Shown: piece after piece, positions 33,270-44,610 of the stretch | Position numbering within the stretch: the first letter of the stretch is position 1 | Layout of the letters: every line of letters starts with the position of its first letter | DNA from: Inia geoffrensis | Taxonomy: Eukaryota > Chordata > Mammalia > Artiodactyla > Iniidae | Length of the DNA: 64,000 nucleotides | Direction: 5' to 3' | NCBI GenBank assembly: GCA_036417435.1 | Contig: CM070911.1 | Coordinates: 5,828,001-5,892,000 of the forward strand | The notes under the pieces: generated by a model | The model's database searches: none | What the model was told of the DNA's origin: nothing | What the model saw: the letters and a program-made list of their open reading frames with translations, nothing else | Program-made: the position numbers and the translations under genes

Positions 33270-33895
33270 CTAAACTAATCAGTGCATCCCATGGCCCAGG
33301 CCACAGTGGTTGGTCCATGGATGGGCATGTGGCCCAGATCAAGCCAATCAGGGTCAATCAGATACAACCAGGCTGGTGGGGTTTTTTTTGTTTGTTTTTT
33401 TTTTTTTTTTTGCGGTACGCGGGCCTCTCACTGCTGTGGCCTCTCCCGTTGCGGAGCACAGGCTCCGGACGCTCAGGCCCAGCGGCCATGGCTCACGGTC
33501 CCAGCCGCTCCGCGGCATGTGGGATCTTCCCAGACCGGGGCACGAACCCGCGTCTCCTGAGTCGGCAGGCCGACTCCCAACCACTGTGCCACCAGGGAAG
33601 CCCCCAGGCTGGTGTTTGATCACATGGAAAGCTGACTCGCTCTTCCCCTCAAGATGAGGAGAGAGGTTGTGGGATTATCGCTCTTGTGAAGCATCTTATG
33701 ACTACCGCGGACCTGAAAACGGGCCACGGACCACATAAGGAGAGCCACAGAGAGACAACCCCTTATGCTGCTCTTCGAGCCTTGATAGAGGGAGCTGGGT
33801 CTAAGAAACGATTTAATTACATGACCCAGTAAATTCCCTGTTTGATTAAGTCAGTTTAGGTTAGGTTTTCTGACACTTGAGACTAAATGAGGCAG
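33270..33895 (+). mobile_element. Old unclassified interspersed repeat, split by a SINE
   Basis: 'ggcccaggccacagtggttg', 'caagccaatcagggtcaatc' [SINE], 'tttgatcacatggaaagctg', 'agagggagctgggtctaaga', 'gacccagtaaattccctgtt', 'gattaagtcagtttaggtta', ggttttctgacact. The end resembles mammalian repeats finishing in ataaattcccttt...gcttaagccagtttgagttgg, whose exact family I cannot confirm. A related-looking 'ctggccaatcatctgaggga' occurs near 53792. Confidence 0.45.
33379..33603 (-). mobile_element. CHR-type SINE
   Basis: Reverse-strand short form: tail T run with a tttgtttg break, 'gcggtacgcgggcctctcac', 'ccatggctcacggtcccagc', 'cacgaacccgcgtctcctga' and head ccaccagggaagccc. An 11-bp target duplication (ccaggctggtg) lies at 33368-33378 and 33604-33614. 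The copy resembles 38599-38814. Confidence 0.96.
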
Positions 33896-36800
33896 GGTGC
33901 TGAAAGCATCACGTGGAGTTGCTCTGCTGATGCTATGGCCGTGGTCGTGGCCTCTGCAGTGATCACTATGGCAGTTGAACTTGTCCTTGAAGTCTTTGAA
34001 GATTTTCAGTGTCTCCAACTTAACATAGATGAAGAAGGAAAAACCTCAAGGTGAGCTTGTTGAACTTGGACTAATCTAGACAAAACGGAAGGCTGTAGGC
34101 TATTTTCTTTTGCAGTATAAAGTGGGGAGCACAAAATTTGAGGGCTTGAAGGCATCTGAGCAAGAGGCCAAGAGAATCAGCTCTTACACTTTATGAGTCT
34201 GTTCTCCTAAGGGAGAGAACACTCTCCCCTCTCCTGATGCTTCCTTCTAGTAGCCTCTCTCACTGCCAGGGCATACAGATGCCTATCTGGGTGGCGTTTG
34301 GGAAGCATAACTGGGCAAGCTTGGGTCAGCTCTGCACTTCGTTTTCCACTCTGAGAAGAACGCGAGTTCTCCGCTGCTGCTTTAGGCTATTAGCCACACC
34401 TGGGGTTGATGCCATACCTCAGGGTCCAGGCACCCCCGGCCATCTTACCTGTGCCAGCCCCCCACCTGTACACCCGCCCCAGGCTGGTGCTGCACGGAAT
34501 GGATGGCCACACTGGCCCAAACTGAGGTCAGTCCTGAAAGCCACTTGGCCCATCCAGGCAGAGTCAGATCCTCCCTACATGGCCTCTCTCTTAGTTTACT
34601 GTCTTAGTTCTTAACACGTTCAGAAGGCAGGCAGGGAAGAGGGCTGCCCTTTGGGGGAGACCCCATGAAAGCTGCAGTAGTCAGGGTAGACTGGAGGGCT
34701 GAAATGGAAGCAGGGGAGGCAGCTTTGAGGCCCCCGCAAAGGGCTAAGGCTGTGTTCGTGAGAAGACATGGAGAGACCAGGGGAGAAAGGGACAGAGGTG
34801 AGAGACAGTGAAAAGGCAGCATCCCGAGGAGTGGGCATTTTACCACCTGCAGGCTGGTTGGAAAGGCTATGATACAGGGAAGGAGGGAGGAGAAATTAAA
34901 TGTCAGGGCCGACAGGGTGTCCGGATGGGAGAATCCAGTGGGAAAGAGACATGTGAGGCTGACTGTCAGAATGGAGAGGGGGAGGGGTACTGCATAGACG
35001 CAAAAACTGAAACGCAGACTCGTGGATGAAATCCAGTGGGAGAAAATGTGGAGGGGAAGGCCGTGTGGGACGTCCCTGTTCAGGAAGGCTCAGGAGACCA
35101 AGGAGCAGGTGAGCCCACAGCGAGAGGGCAAGGATGAGAAGCATGGAGTCCATGGGAGGCGAGGTTTCTAGAAAGAAGAGACCCTAAAAGAGTTCCAGAT
35201 AAGTAGACTGCAGGAAGGGGCCAAGGAGAAGGTCTGGGTGGGTCCTGAGAGCAGTTCAGAGGCCAGGCGGCAGGCCCCAAACCCAGGAACACCAGTATGA
35301 GGTGGAGGCCGTGCGTGGGAGGGGACGGTGGGAGCCCCCCTCTCAGGCTACCTTGCTGCCAATTCAGATGCCGAGCAAAGATAAGCAAGGCGTTCCTGGT
35401 CAAAGTCGTGGTGAAACACCACAGCTTTACCCTATAACAGTCAGGCCACAGTGTCACACCAGGAAACAGTAGCTCTGCCCCCATTCCAGCCAGAGTCCCT
35501 TTCTGGCCAGCTGCTGAATTCCTGCCACCTTGCTGGGTGCCTTTTCGGATGACTGCAGCTGAAGCGAATCCCAGAGAGATGACTGGTTTTTCTAAGTTGT
35601 GCCTCTTTAAGCACTTAGTGGGAATAAAGAAAAAGTTGCATAAAAGGAACCACAGAGACTTAAAAGAAAAAAAAAGTCATCCGATAAGCTGCATTCAAAT
35701 CTCCTACTTAGGAAAGAAATTACCGTTAGCTGCTAAGGTCAAAGAATGAAATAAAGACATGGCTCTGAATTTTTAACCCCAATTTTTCATTCTGGTCACA
35801 CATTATGACTTCTCTGTGGATTTGACATTGATTCTACCATTTAAAGCAGCCATGCAAATGTGTGCTGGCCCTGAGGTCTGGGGGATGGCTGGCTGCCTAC
35901 CCACCTCAGCCTGGTGCCCTGGGCACCTTGTAAATATTGTAAATGGACTCTCCAGCCGGAGAAGCTAGCACCGCCCATTATTCTACCAGTCCCCGCCCAC
36001 CGCTTGACAGCTAACTGCCATGTGACATCTACAGTGAAAAATTCCGCTGGGGGTAATCAAGTGTCAGAATCCTACTAAACCATTTCTCCCAGGAATGGGT
36101 TATTTTTTAAATGGGAGTTCAGCTGACATGAAAGAAATATTTTACACGAAGTATTTTAAAATTAAACACTCATATTCTGCAGTATATCACTCTCCCCACT
36201 GGTGAGAATGAAAGCTAGGAAAAGATTTGTGGCATTCTTAAATAAAGCTTTTCGCAGGACTGAGGATATTCTCAAAGACTTTGCGAGGGCAAAGTAAAGA
36301 AACTATTTTCCCACAAGCATTTCAGGAGGAAGTAAGTGTCCTACCAATGTAATTTTTCTAATGCACTTGGGTTGAACACTTAGACATTCTCATTTCAGTT
36401 TAGAACATACTTTATTGTTCAGCAAGATAGACATTATGAAAAAAGGACTCAACTTTCAGTGAACTGAAAGAAAAAAGGCAGTCTGCATCCATGTTGCCTT
36501 ATCATTTGTCTCATCACTGTTATTACTAGGTGCTCAGTAAATACACATGAAACCTTTCCTCATTGCTCAGATGAAAGCAATTTTTGCATAAAGTCCATAT
36601 TATTAAAATACTATCACATTCTTCCACACTAGGCTGGTTGGGCACTATTTTCAGATTTTCTGCATTAAATTGAACACATTCTCAGTCACTATTTGAAAGC
36701 CAAGCAAACACATTTCAGAAGCCATCAGCGCTTGGAAATCCTCTACCTGGATCTCAGCTGCTAAGGTCATGATTGTTCCACTCCTTCCTCGGCACCGAAG

Positions 36801-37021
36801 AAGAGAGCTTTCAGCAAAGGGTGCTACAGGTTTTGCCACTGCTTCTGCACTCAGTTGAGACCATGCCTGGTAGATTCTGGTGGACCAGAAATGAGATGGC
36901 CCTGGGCTCATTGATGGTGTAGCAGGCTTCGAGCTATGCTCATGCAGGCAAAATCAAATAATTTAGTTTGAAGAGGGAAACTATTGTTCTCTCTTATGTC
37001 ACAGACACATACTATCCCTAC
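33896..37021. other. Unannotated 3.1 kb without a recognised gene
   Basis: 34600-35500 is purine-rich on the + strand with many overlapping frames (34604-34846 minus, 35080-35484 minus, 134 codons), all probably chance. 35540-36600 is AT-richer. The minus frame at 36651-36911 (86 codons) matches nothing I know. No confident transposon was seen. Confidence 0.4.
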
Positions 37022-37035
37022 AAAACTAGCTCATC

Positions 37036-37240
37036 GGGCTTCCCTGGTGGCGCAGTGGTTGGGAGTCCGCCTGCCGATGCAGGGGACGCGGGTTCGTGCC
37101 CCGGTCCGGGAAGATCCCACATGCCGCGGAGCGGCTGGGCCCGTGAGCCATGGCCGCTGAGCTTGCGCGTCCGGAGCCTGTGCTCCACAACGGGAGAGGC
37201 CACAGCAGTGAGAGGCCCGCGTACTGCCAAAAAAAAAAAA
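37036..37240 (+). mobile_element. CHR-type SINE, well preserved
   Basis: Head 'gggcttccctggtggcgcag', A-box tggcgcagtggt, B-box-like gggttcgtgccccgg, body 'gccgcggagcggctgggccc', and an A tail. An exact 14-bp target duplication (aaaactagctcatc) lies at 37022-37035 and 37241-37254. By eye this is the least diverged SINE in the window, so probably the youngest. Confidence 0.97.
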
Positions 37241-37254
37241 AAAACTAGCTCATC

Positions 37255-37590
37255 TCTCATTTCTGTAACGATCAGCTACCCTCTGCCCACAGCACGAGAA
37301 GAATTGCGTCAGCAAAATAGAAGCGGTCATTCTTCCCTTCTGCCACTTGCAATTAAAGCTCCGCGTCTCAGCTCAGCCTAGCAGGGGCACTCAGTCCTGC
37401 CTACTTTAAAAACTTGCCTGAAAGTAATAAGGGTTTTTTTTTCATTTTTAGGAAAGGGATGCAGATGGCATTTTGATGAGCATGACTTTATTGCAGTTAT
37501 CAACATCCACACATCAGAGAGGTTGTGGTCGCACCCATGGTTGAGAAGTACCTTCCAAGAATGACTTGATAAAGAAAAGTGAAAAAAACA
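37255..37590. other. Unannotated gap
   Basis: No recognised gene or repeat. Confidence 0.4.
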
Positions 37591-37596
37591 AAAAAG

Positions 37597-37709
37597 GAGA
37601 TCCTGCCATTTGCAACAACATGGATGAGTCTGGAGAACATTATGCTAAGTGAAATAAGCCAGACACAGCAAGAATAAAACTACATAATCTCACTTATATG
37701 TGGAGTCTT
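37597..37709 (+). mobile_element. Older L1 3' end, left half (split by a younger L1)
   Basis: 'gatcctgccatttgcaacaa', 'catggatgagtctggagaac', 'gctaagtgaaataagccaga', 'ctcacttatatgtggagtct'. This is the ORF2 C-terminus and early 3' UTR of an older L1. It resumes after the inserted L1 at 38122. Confidence 0.88.
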
Positions 37710-37726
37710 AAAAAATCAAATACAGA

Positions 37727-37971
37727 CAGCACTTAAACGTAGAATCTAAAAAATAATACAAATGAACTTATTTACAAAACAGAAACAGGTTCACAGGCAT
37801 AGAAAACAAACGTATGGTTACCAAAGGGGGGGAGTGATAAACTAGGAGGTTGGGATTAACAGATACACACTACCATATATAAAATAAGGAAAGAACAGGA
37901 TTTACTGTATAGCACAGGGAACTATATTCAATATCTTGTAATAACTTATAATGGAACAGGATCTTAGAAAA

Positions 37972-38030
<59 letters not shown>

Positions 38031-38104
38031 GATATATCCAAATCACTTTGCTGTGCACCTGAAACTAACACAATATTGTAAATCAACTCTACTTCAATTT
38101 TTAA
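37727..38104 (+). mobile_element. Younger L1 3' end inserted into an older L1
   Basis: 'aacttatttacaaaacagaa', 'atggttaccaaaggggggag', 'gtatagcacagggaactata', 'actttgctgtgcacctgaaa', 'attgtaaatcaactctactt'. An exact 17-bp target duplication (aaaaaatcaaatacaga) lies at 37710-37726 and 38105-38121. It belongs to the same L1 lineage as 20558-21008 and carries a long TA microsatellite. Confidence 0.93.
37974..38024. repeat. (TA)n microsatellite inside L1 3' UTR
   Basis: A pure TA run of about 51 bp, followed by cacaca. Confidence 0.95.
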
Positions 38105-38121
38105 AAAAAATCAAATACAGA

Positions 38122-38455
38122 GACGCAGAGAGCAGAATGGTGGTTACCAAGGTAGGGAGGTGGGAGAAATGGGGAGATGTTAGTCCAAGGGGACAAAGTT
38201 GCCGTTATGTAAGACGAATGTCTGGAGATCTTAAGGTACAGCGTGACGACTGTAGTTGGTAATACTGTCCTGAATACCGGAAGTTTGCTAAAAGGGTAGA
38301 TTTCAGGAGCTCTCATCACAAAAGAAATACGGCAACTATGGGAAGAGGCTATGTTAATTAGTTTGACTGTGGTAATCATGTCACTAAGTCTGTGTATATC
38401 AAATCATCATATTGTACACCCCAGATATGCACAATTTTTATTTTTAAAAAATTAA
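38122..38455 (+). mobile_element. Older L1 3' end, right half
   Basis: Continues from 37709: 'agagagcagaatggtggtta', 'ccaaggtagggaggtgggag', 'ttaattagtttgactgtggt', 'aatcatgtcactaagtctgt', 'tgtacaccccagatatgcac', and the end aatttttatttttaaaaaat. This is a different, older 3' UTR type from that of the insert. Confidence 0.9.
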
Positions 38456-38591
38456 AAGAAAATCCATTTCTTCCACGAGAGTAAGTGACCCTACTGAGTT
38501 GGCATGTAGGGTTACCCTTGAACCTGGAACAATGGGCAAAGTATGGGTATCTTCTCAGGCTAGCTTTGTGGCCTAGCAGGCAGAGCTCACT

Positions 38592-38598
<7 letters not shown>

Positions 38599-38627
<29 letters not shown>

Positions 38628-38814
38628 GGTACGCGGGCCTCTCACTGTTGTGGCCTCTCCCGTTGCGGAGCACAGGCTCCGGACGCGCAGGCTCAGCAGC
38701 CATGGCTCACAGGCCCAGCCGCTCCGCGGCATGTGGGATCCTCCCAGACCGGAGAACGAAACCGTGTCACCTGCATGGACAGGCAGACTCAACCGCTGCG
38801 CCACCAGGGAAGCC
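38599..38814 (-). mobile_element. CHR-type SINE
   Basis: Reverse strand with a long T tail (from 38597), 'gcggtacgcgggcctctcac', 'ccatggctcacaggcccagc', head 'ccaccagggaagcc'. The target duplication is 17 of 18 bp: cagagctcactgactttt at 38581-38598 and cagagcccactgactttt at 38815-38832. Confidence 0.96.
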
Positions 38815-38832
38815 CAGAGCCCACTGACTTTT

Positions 38833-39299
38833 AAGACACCTTCATTTCTCTAAACTCCAATCAGTTCTTCTGGTTGTAGTCAGCATTTCCTATCTGAGTG
38901 TGTTTTGGTGACAGTTCACCCATAAGCAATCATTTATGCCACATACTATGCTAGGCGTGAGGAGTGAAGCTAAGTGCGGCCCAGGTCGTGCCCTCACGTT
39001 GCTCACATACGTGTTTTCTGTTGACTGGTTGTGTAGGTTGACTCTAGACTCTGGAGGTAGCTTACTTACTCTCTAGTTGAGGATGCTTTCTAGTTAGTTG
39101 GGTTACCATTAATGAAATGCAAGAAGCATATGCTTTTCAAAATAATGTACATGATGTCAATTGTATGGCAGTTTGTGTGTCTTTAAATTTATTTTTAATT
39201 ATGGAGTATTCATAATTACATAAATACTGTAACAAACACCCACAGAAATATCTGCAATTTAATAATTCTTAACATTTTGATGTTTCCTTCAGGCCTTTC
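38833..39299. other. Unannotated non-coding stretch
   Basis: No recognised gene or repeat. Confidence 0.4.
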
Positions 39300-39930
39300 A
39301 TTTTAGAAGGGAAAGAGCGATTTAAAAAAAAACGGATATAGTTGTCCTTTTTATAAACGATATGAACATTGTTTTGCCTGTTTATAAACATTATATGTGG
39401 CGTGTGCTACTTGTCTTTCAATGACTAGCTTTCTTGACTTAATATTTTGTTTGAAAAATTTATCCATATTAATACAGTCCACCTACAGTACATGTTAACT
39501 GCTGTATAGTGTTCTACTGTTTGAATATATGACAATTTGTTTATTCCTTAGCCTGGGATAGACCTTTAGGATGTTAGCAAGTTCTTTCTTCTACCAAAAA
39601 ATGCTGCATTGATGTTTTTGGCACATAACTCCTCAGGTACCAGTGTGAGAGATTCCCTAGTGTGTGTCCCCAGAAGGAGAATTGCTGAATCAAAGTGGGC
39701 AACTCTCCACATTTGCCAGATATTACCAAATGGTTCTGCAAAGATCTGTACAGATCTGCATTTCCACACAGCAGTGTGGGACCATTATCATCGCTTCACA
39801 TCTTCCCCAATATTAGTTATTAAGCGAGCTGAATATTTGCCAATCAGACAACTGTGCGATAGAGTCTCTGTTGCTCCAATTTGCATTTCCCTGGGGTTTA
39901 GCTTCTTCTCATATATTTGTTTCCCCCTCC
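39300..39930 (-). mobile_element. Ancient L1 fragment (L1M/L1ME-type)
   Basis: Reverse L1 ORF2-distal segment: 'actgctgtatagtgttctac', 'gacaatttgtttattcctta', 'gagaattgctgaatcaaagt', 'catttgccagatattaccaa', 'gatctgcatttccacacagc', 'ccaatttgcatttccctggg'. Much older than the L1 at 7763. Confidence 0.7.
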
Positions 39931-40014
39931 GTTAACTGTCTAATCATATTCTTTGCCCACTTTTCTCTTTGTTGTTTGCCGTTCATTCTTTTGAAAGTGT
40001 TATTTATATATTCT

Positions 40015-40403
40015 CATTTGTTACCTTTTTGGTAACATCTCTATTGAGATACCATTCACGTACTATACAATTCACTCGCTTAATTCCTTTACTTTTAGTA
40101 TATTCACAGAGTTGTGCATCCATCACTACAATCAATTCTAGAATCAATTTCTAAAATTTTCTAGAAATTTGTCATTAGCCCCTCACAAAAAAACTCTGTA
40201 CACTTTAGCCACCACCCCTCTGTCTCCCCATTTCCCCCAGCCCTAGACAACCACTAATCTTCTTTCTGTCCCTCCAGATTTGCCTATTCTGGACATTTTG
40301 TACAAATGGAATCATATAACACGTGCTCTTTTGGGACTGGCTTCTTTCACTTGGCAAATTTCAAGTTTCCTCCATGTTGTGACATATATCAATACTTCAT
40401 TTT
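40015..40403 (-). mobile_element. Old L1 3' end (first of two in tandem)
   Basis: Reverse L1 3' UTR: 'tctattgagataccattcac', 'agttgtgcatccatcactac', 'gacaaccactaatcttcttt', 'gatttgcctattctggacat', 'aaatggaatcatataacacg', 'ctccatgttgtgacatatat'. Ends at a T-rich junction near 40403. Confidence 0.85.
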
Positions 40404-41615
40404 TTCTGTAGTGGTAAAATACACATAACATAAAACTTACCATTTTCACCATTTTTAAGTGTACAGTCCAGTGCCATTAAGTAGCAATACAAGGTAATAC
40501 CATCATCACCACCATCCATCTCCAGAGCTTTTTTATCTTCCTAAACCAAAACTCTGTACTCATTAACCCCAAATCCTCCATCCCCCCTGCCCCCAGTCCC
40601 TGGCAAACACCATCATACTTTGCCTCTGAATTTGACTACTCTAGGTACTACATACAAGTGAAATCATACAACATTTGTCCTTCTGTGACTGACAATTCAT
40701 TTAGCATCACGTCCTCAAGGCTGACCCACATTACAGAGTGTGTCAGAATTTCCTTCCTTTCTAAGGCTAAATAATATTCCACTGTATCTACATACCACAT
40801 TGCGCTTATCCATTCATCCATCCATGGACATGTGGGTTGCTTCCACCTTTTGGATATTATGCTATTATGAACACTGGTTTACAAATATACATGCGGGCCC
40901 TTGCTTTCAATTATTTTGGACATATACCCAGAAATGGAATTGCTATGAGAATTCTATGTTTCATTTTTTTGAGGAGCTGCCATACTGTCTTCCTGTTTAC
41001 ATATTTTTAACTCTTATCTTTACTGGTAATATTTGTCACCAATATCTTCCCCCAATATATGGTTGTCTTTATCTTTATTGTAGAGCAATTTTAATTTAAT
41101 ATCAAATTTATGAATCTTTCCTTTATGGCTTTTGCTTCTCACCTCTTATTTAACATGCTTTCCTATTCCAGTGTTGGAAGATATACTCCTACATTTCCGC
41201 ATTTCCCACATAAGTCTTTAATTTACCTGAATTGACCTCCTTGGATGTTGTGAGATAAAGATCTAATTTAACATTTTTTTTTCCCTTTTGGATAACCAAA
41301 TATTCCAAACATCGAATCCAGACATTCCCCACTAATCTGTAATTCTACCTCCGTTCTAGACCAACTTTCTGTATGGATCAATTTCTGGGGTTTCTGGTCT
41401 GCTCAATCGATTCATTTTCTATTCTTGCCTCAATACTTTTAATTTAAGCTTTTTAATAAGTCTTAATATTTAGAAAGCAAGTCCCACATCATATTCTTTT
41501 CCATTCAAATCATCTTGTCTGTTGTTGGTCCTTTACTCTCACAGGTGAATTTTAGGATTCTCTGTTCAAGTTCCATGAACTGCATTGAATTTATAGATTA
41601 ATATTAACTACAACT
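40404..41615 (-). mobile_element. Old L1 3' end and ORF2 portion (second of two)
   Basis: Restarts at an L1 3' end ('aaatacacataacataaaac', 'aagtgtacagtccagtgcca', 'gaatttgactactctaggta'), runs through the ORF2-distal part ('ttatccattcatccatccat', 'atacccagaaatggaattgc') and on into ORF2 ('ttagaaagcaagtcccacat', 'gaactgcattgaatttatag'). About 1.2 kb, with many stops in the reading frame. Confidence 0.85.
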
Positions 41616-42639
41616 TTGTGCTATTGTACCTTCCCATCCATAATACCAAGATTCCGACTCCAGCGGCTTCATTTTACAAGTAAGAACCCCATTGACGTTC
41701 CCACGACCACGCAGAGAATCCGAGGAAGAACGAAGTTAGAACCCAAGTCCCATTGCCCAGTGCTTCATCTTCCACTAACTTCAAATAAGGACCCCCTCCC
41801 CCCTGAGAAAGCTTTGCCTTCTATTGTCCTTCTACTTAAGTCCAGACGTTAAGTCATCCATTCACACCATTAGCATTCTGAGGCCAATAGGCCTTGGGCT
41901 TAAGGTGTAGGCACAGTCCCTCCTCCAAGCCTCCACTGGGATGCCGCTGTGGGAGCTGAGTGATGGCCCAGAGCCATCCCTGGGATCTCCGATTGGCTCT
42001 GAGCCCTTGCGTGGCTAGCGGAGAGGGGCAGAGGCAGCAGCTGGGGGGAAAGAGAGAGGCCTGGGGTTAGTGGAAGGACGCAGTGCTGGGGGTCTGCGGC
42101 TGTACGTGAGAACCATGCTGACTCATGCTCACCAACCCACAGGAAACAAAAGAACAGAAACCAGAGTGCCAGCGTATTAATTTATTGTTAAAACAAAATG
42201 TGACCGCCTAGGGCACCAGCACTTACTTCCTATGGCCAAATATTTGCTCCTTGAAGGCAAATTACACAGGATGCCAAATTATAGCCAGAAGTTTGCTTGG
42301 TGAGCTCAGAGCCAGAGCAGGGAGAATTGAATTTGTCCTGATGTGGATGTGTCCTGACGTCAGGTGTACTTGCCTCCATAACAAGGCATTGTCAGTGCTG
42401 GAGATGACGGTCCCAGGTGGGGGGCCTCTCCCTGCAGTGGCTGGACATCAGTGTCTGCGCCCTGAGTCCCCTCCCTCTGCTTCCAAGATGGCTGGTAATC
42501 CTCCTGAAACACACTCTCTTTCTCTGGACAAGATCATGTAGGATCTGATTGGAGCCAGGTTTTTTTGCTCCTCTAATTTCAATTATACTTTAACTTTTAG
42601 AGTGGGCTATTTCTAATTTCTTGGAGACAAGAAGAGACA
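41616..42639. other. Unannotated non-coding stretch
   Basis: No recognised gene. Weak MIR-like words near 41650-41760 are too diverged to call. Confidence 0.4.
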
Positions 42640-42775
42640 GGAAGAAGTTCCATTTGGCCAGCAAGGAAACTGAGGCTCAAGAAAGTTAAGGAACTCACTT
42701 ATCCAAGGTTGCCCAGATAGCGATCGCATGAACTGAATTTCAAGCCAGGTTTTAATCCAACTGAAAGGGGGAAAT
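42640..42775 (-). mobile_element. MIR SINE fragment
   Basis: 'aggaaactgaggctcaagaa', agttaaggaactcacttatc, 'caaggttgcccagatagcga', 'aactgaatttcaagccaggt'. The tRNA-distal half of a reverse MIR. Confidence 0.75.
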
Positions 42776-43469
42776 GTCTGAAAATACACTGAAGGTTAGG
42801 TGGCTAAATTTGGTGCCTAACCACATCAGCCTCTGAGGTTAGGAGCTTGAAAGCAGAGACCCTGACTTCTCCTCCTCTATAACTTCCCACAGGGCCTGGG
42901 CCAAAGTGTGCTCACACAGGCCCTTCGTACATTGACAGCTGAGATCTCCCCTCCATCCCAAACGGACCAAAACACACACAGAGGTGTCACACACCAAGCC
43001 ACATGGTTTCCCTTCTCCCATCAAGCCACCTTTCAATCCACACAGGGTCTACTTCAAGGGGTACCTGGAAGTTTTTCCTCGACGGTCCACCGGCCTCCTC
43101 TCCCTACCCCACATGCCTCTGGCTATTTCTGGCCCCCTGGGACACCACCCCCTCCTGGAGCTGCTCCCCAGTGTCCTTGGGCTGGTGATGTCCATTATTT
43201 CTGGCCCCATCCCCAGAGGCAGAGGCGGGTCCTGCCCATATAGCCTGGACCAGCACACCTTTCTCTGACGATGGCCATGGCCTTCATCATGAGTGTGGGG
43301 CCTCTTTGCTAGCAAAATCTCTGTGCCTCCCCCCAGGTGACCAAAGATCCTCTCCCTGCCAGGACTTTGGAGCAGAAGGAAGGAGAAAGTGAGGTCAGAA
43401 GAAAACTCCACCTGGCCACATATTTAACAGATACATGTTTAGTGTCTGTGGGACAGATGTGTTGCAATG
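42776..43469. other. Unannotated stretch, moderately GC-rich
   Basis: Overlapping frames on both strands at 42908-43411 (up to 120 codons) arise from proline/serine-rich composition. No domain recognised. Confidence 0.4.
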
Positions 43470-43580
43470 AGCTGGGTCCTGGAAGAAGCCAGGACACTAG
43501 GGTTCTCGTCCCAGCTCTGCCACCAACTCAACGGGTAGCCTTGAAACTGCCAGTTTAAACTCTCTTTGCCTCAGAGATCA
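43470..43580 (+). mobile_element. MIR SINE fragment
   Basis: 'gggttctcgtcccagctctg', ccaccaactcaacgggtagc, cttgaaactgccagtttaaa, 'ctctctttgcctcagagatc'. The tRNA-proximal half of a forward MIR. Confidence 0.65.
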
Positions 43581-44399
43581 TCCAGCCCAAACCTTCTTAC
43601 ATTGCAGTTTCCTATCTGATACAGTTCTCATCTCTGGTAGCCTGTGATTCTCTGTGCCTGAGCATTTTTAAGTATTATTCAAAAGTAGTATAAAAGAAAT
43701 AATCAATGTAGTAAGACATATACAGAGAACCATATTCCAATGAGATGCAAGGCCCCTTACAATTACTACAACAAAATGATTCTGGACGATTCCATGAGGT
43801 CAGCCCAAAATGGCTTAGAAGAATGGATGACTGCCTTGAACATCAAATACCTGAATAGGAAAGGAAAAGGAAGCGATGCTATCGTTTAAGATTTCCTATA
43901 CGTTATTATAAGTTATTTTGTGCTTTGGCTTTTATAGTAGGAAAAAATATCTACCTGAAGAATACACAAGTGAGTTGTCCATTTTCACAGGTACATCATG
44001 AACAAGAAGAATATTTATCATGTGAGACAATACAACTGTGTTTACTTAAGCTTGTTTTATTCAAGGCGACAAATTCAGAACGCATAGGCTGTAGGGAGAG
44101 CTCAGTTTTTAAATCTGTTTCCATTGAGGGTTCTTTCTTTTCGGACTTCTTTCAGCTTTCCTTTTCCTTATCTCAGGAGTTCCTGAACTGGGTCTGTGGC
44201 CATTAAGACACTTATAGATGCACTTCAGAGGGTCCTTAACCCCTAAAATTGAAGGGCATACGTGCTCTTACATACTAGCTTTCATCTGATTCTCAAAGGG
44301 ACCCTGGACCTCAAAATGGCCTCTGATTATGCTCCTTGTTCAAACGCAGGGGAGAAAATGCTCTAAGCAAGACCTGTATGTGAACAAGCCAGCTTAGCG
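43581..44399. other. Unannotated stretch, one possible old DNA transposon piece
   Basis: At about 44205-44320 'cacttcagagggtccttaac' and 'ctgattctcaaagggaccct' resemble the ends of an old hAT-like repeat, but the family is uncertain. No gene. Confidence 0.3.
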
Positions 44400-44610
44400 G
44401 AAGGAATCTTGGATTCTGGCAACAGAGAGACCCGGTTGAAATCAACCTGCCAGAACAACTCTACTTGTGGACAAATTACCTGGACTGTAAGTCTCAATCT
44501 CCTCCTGTGGGTAATAGCATTCGCGCGCTTCATGGGGTTATTGTGAGGATGAAATTATTTAATATCTGTAAACCCCAGTGCCCTGCTGGTGCTCGGTGGG
44601 GTGTAGATGT
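44400..44610 (+). mobile_element. MIR SINE
   Basis: 'aatcttggattctggcaaca', gagagacccggttgaaatca, 'ttgtggacaaattacctgga', 'aagtctcaatctcctcctgt', 'ggggttattgtgaggatgaa', then 'cccagtgccctgctggtgct'. Nearly full length. Confidence 0.75.

Noticed and set aside
35080..35484. 134-codon minus-strand frame
   Set aside because: It lies in a purine-rich tract that is low in stop codons on one strand. No recognised family or start context.
43049..43411. 120-codon minus-strand frame overlapping 111- and 94-codon plus frames
   Set aside because: Frames on both strands over the same bases, biased composition, no domain.
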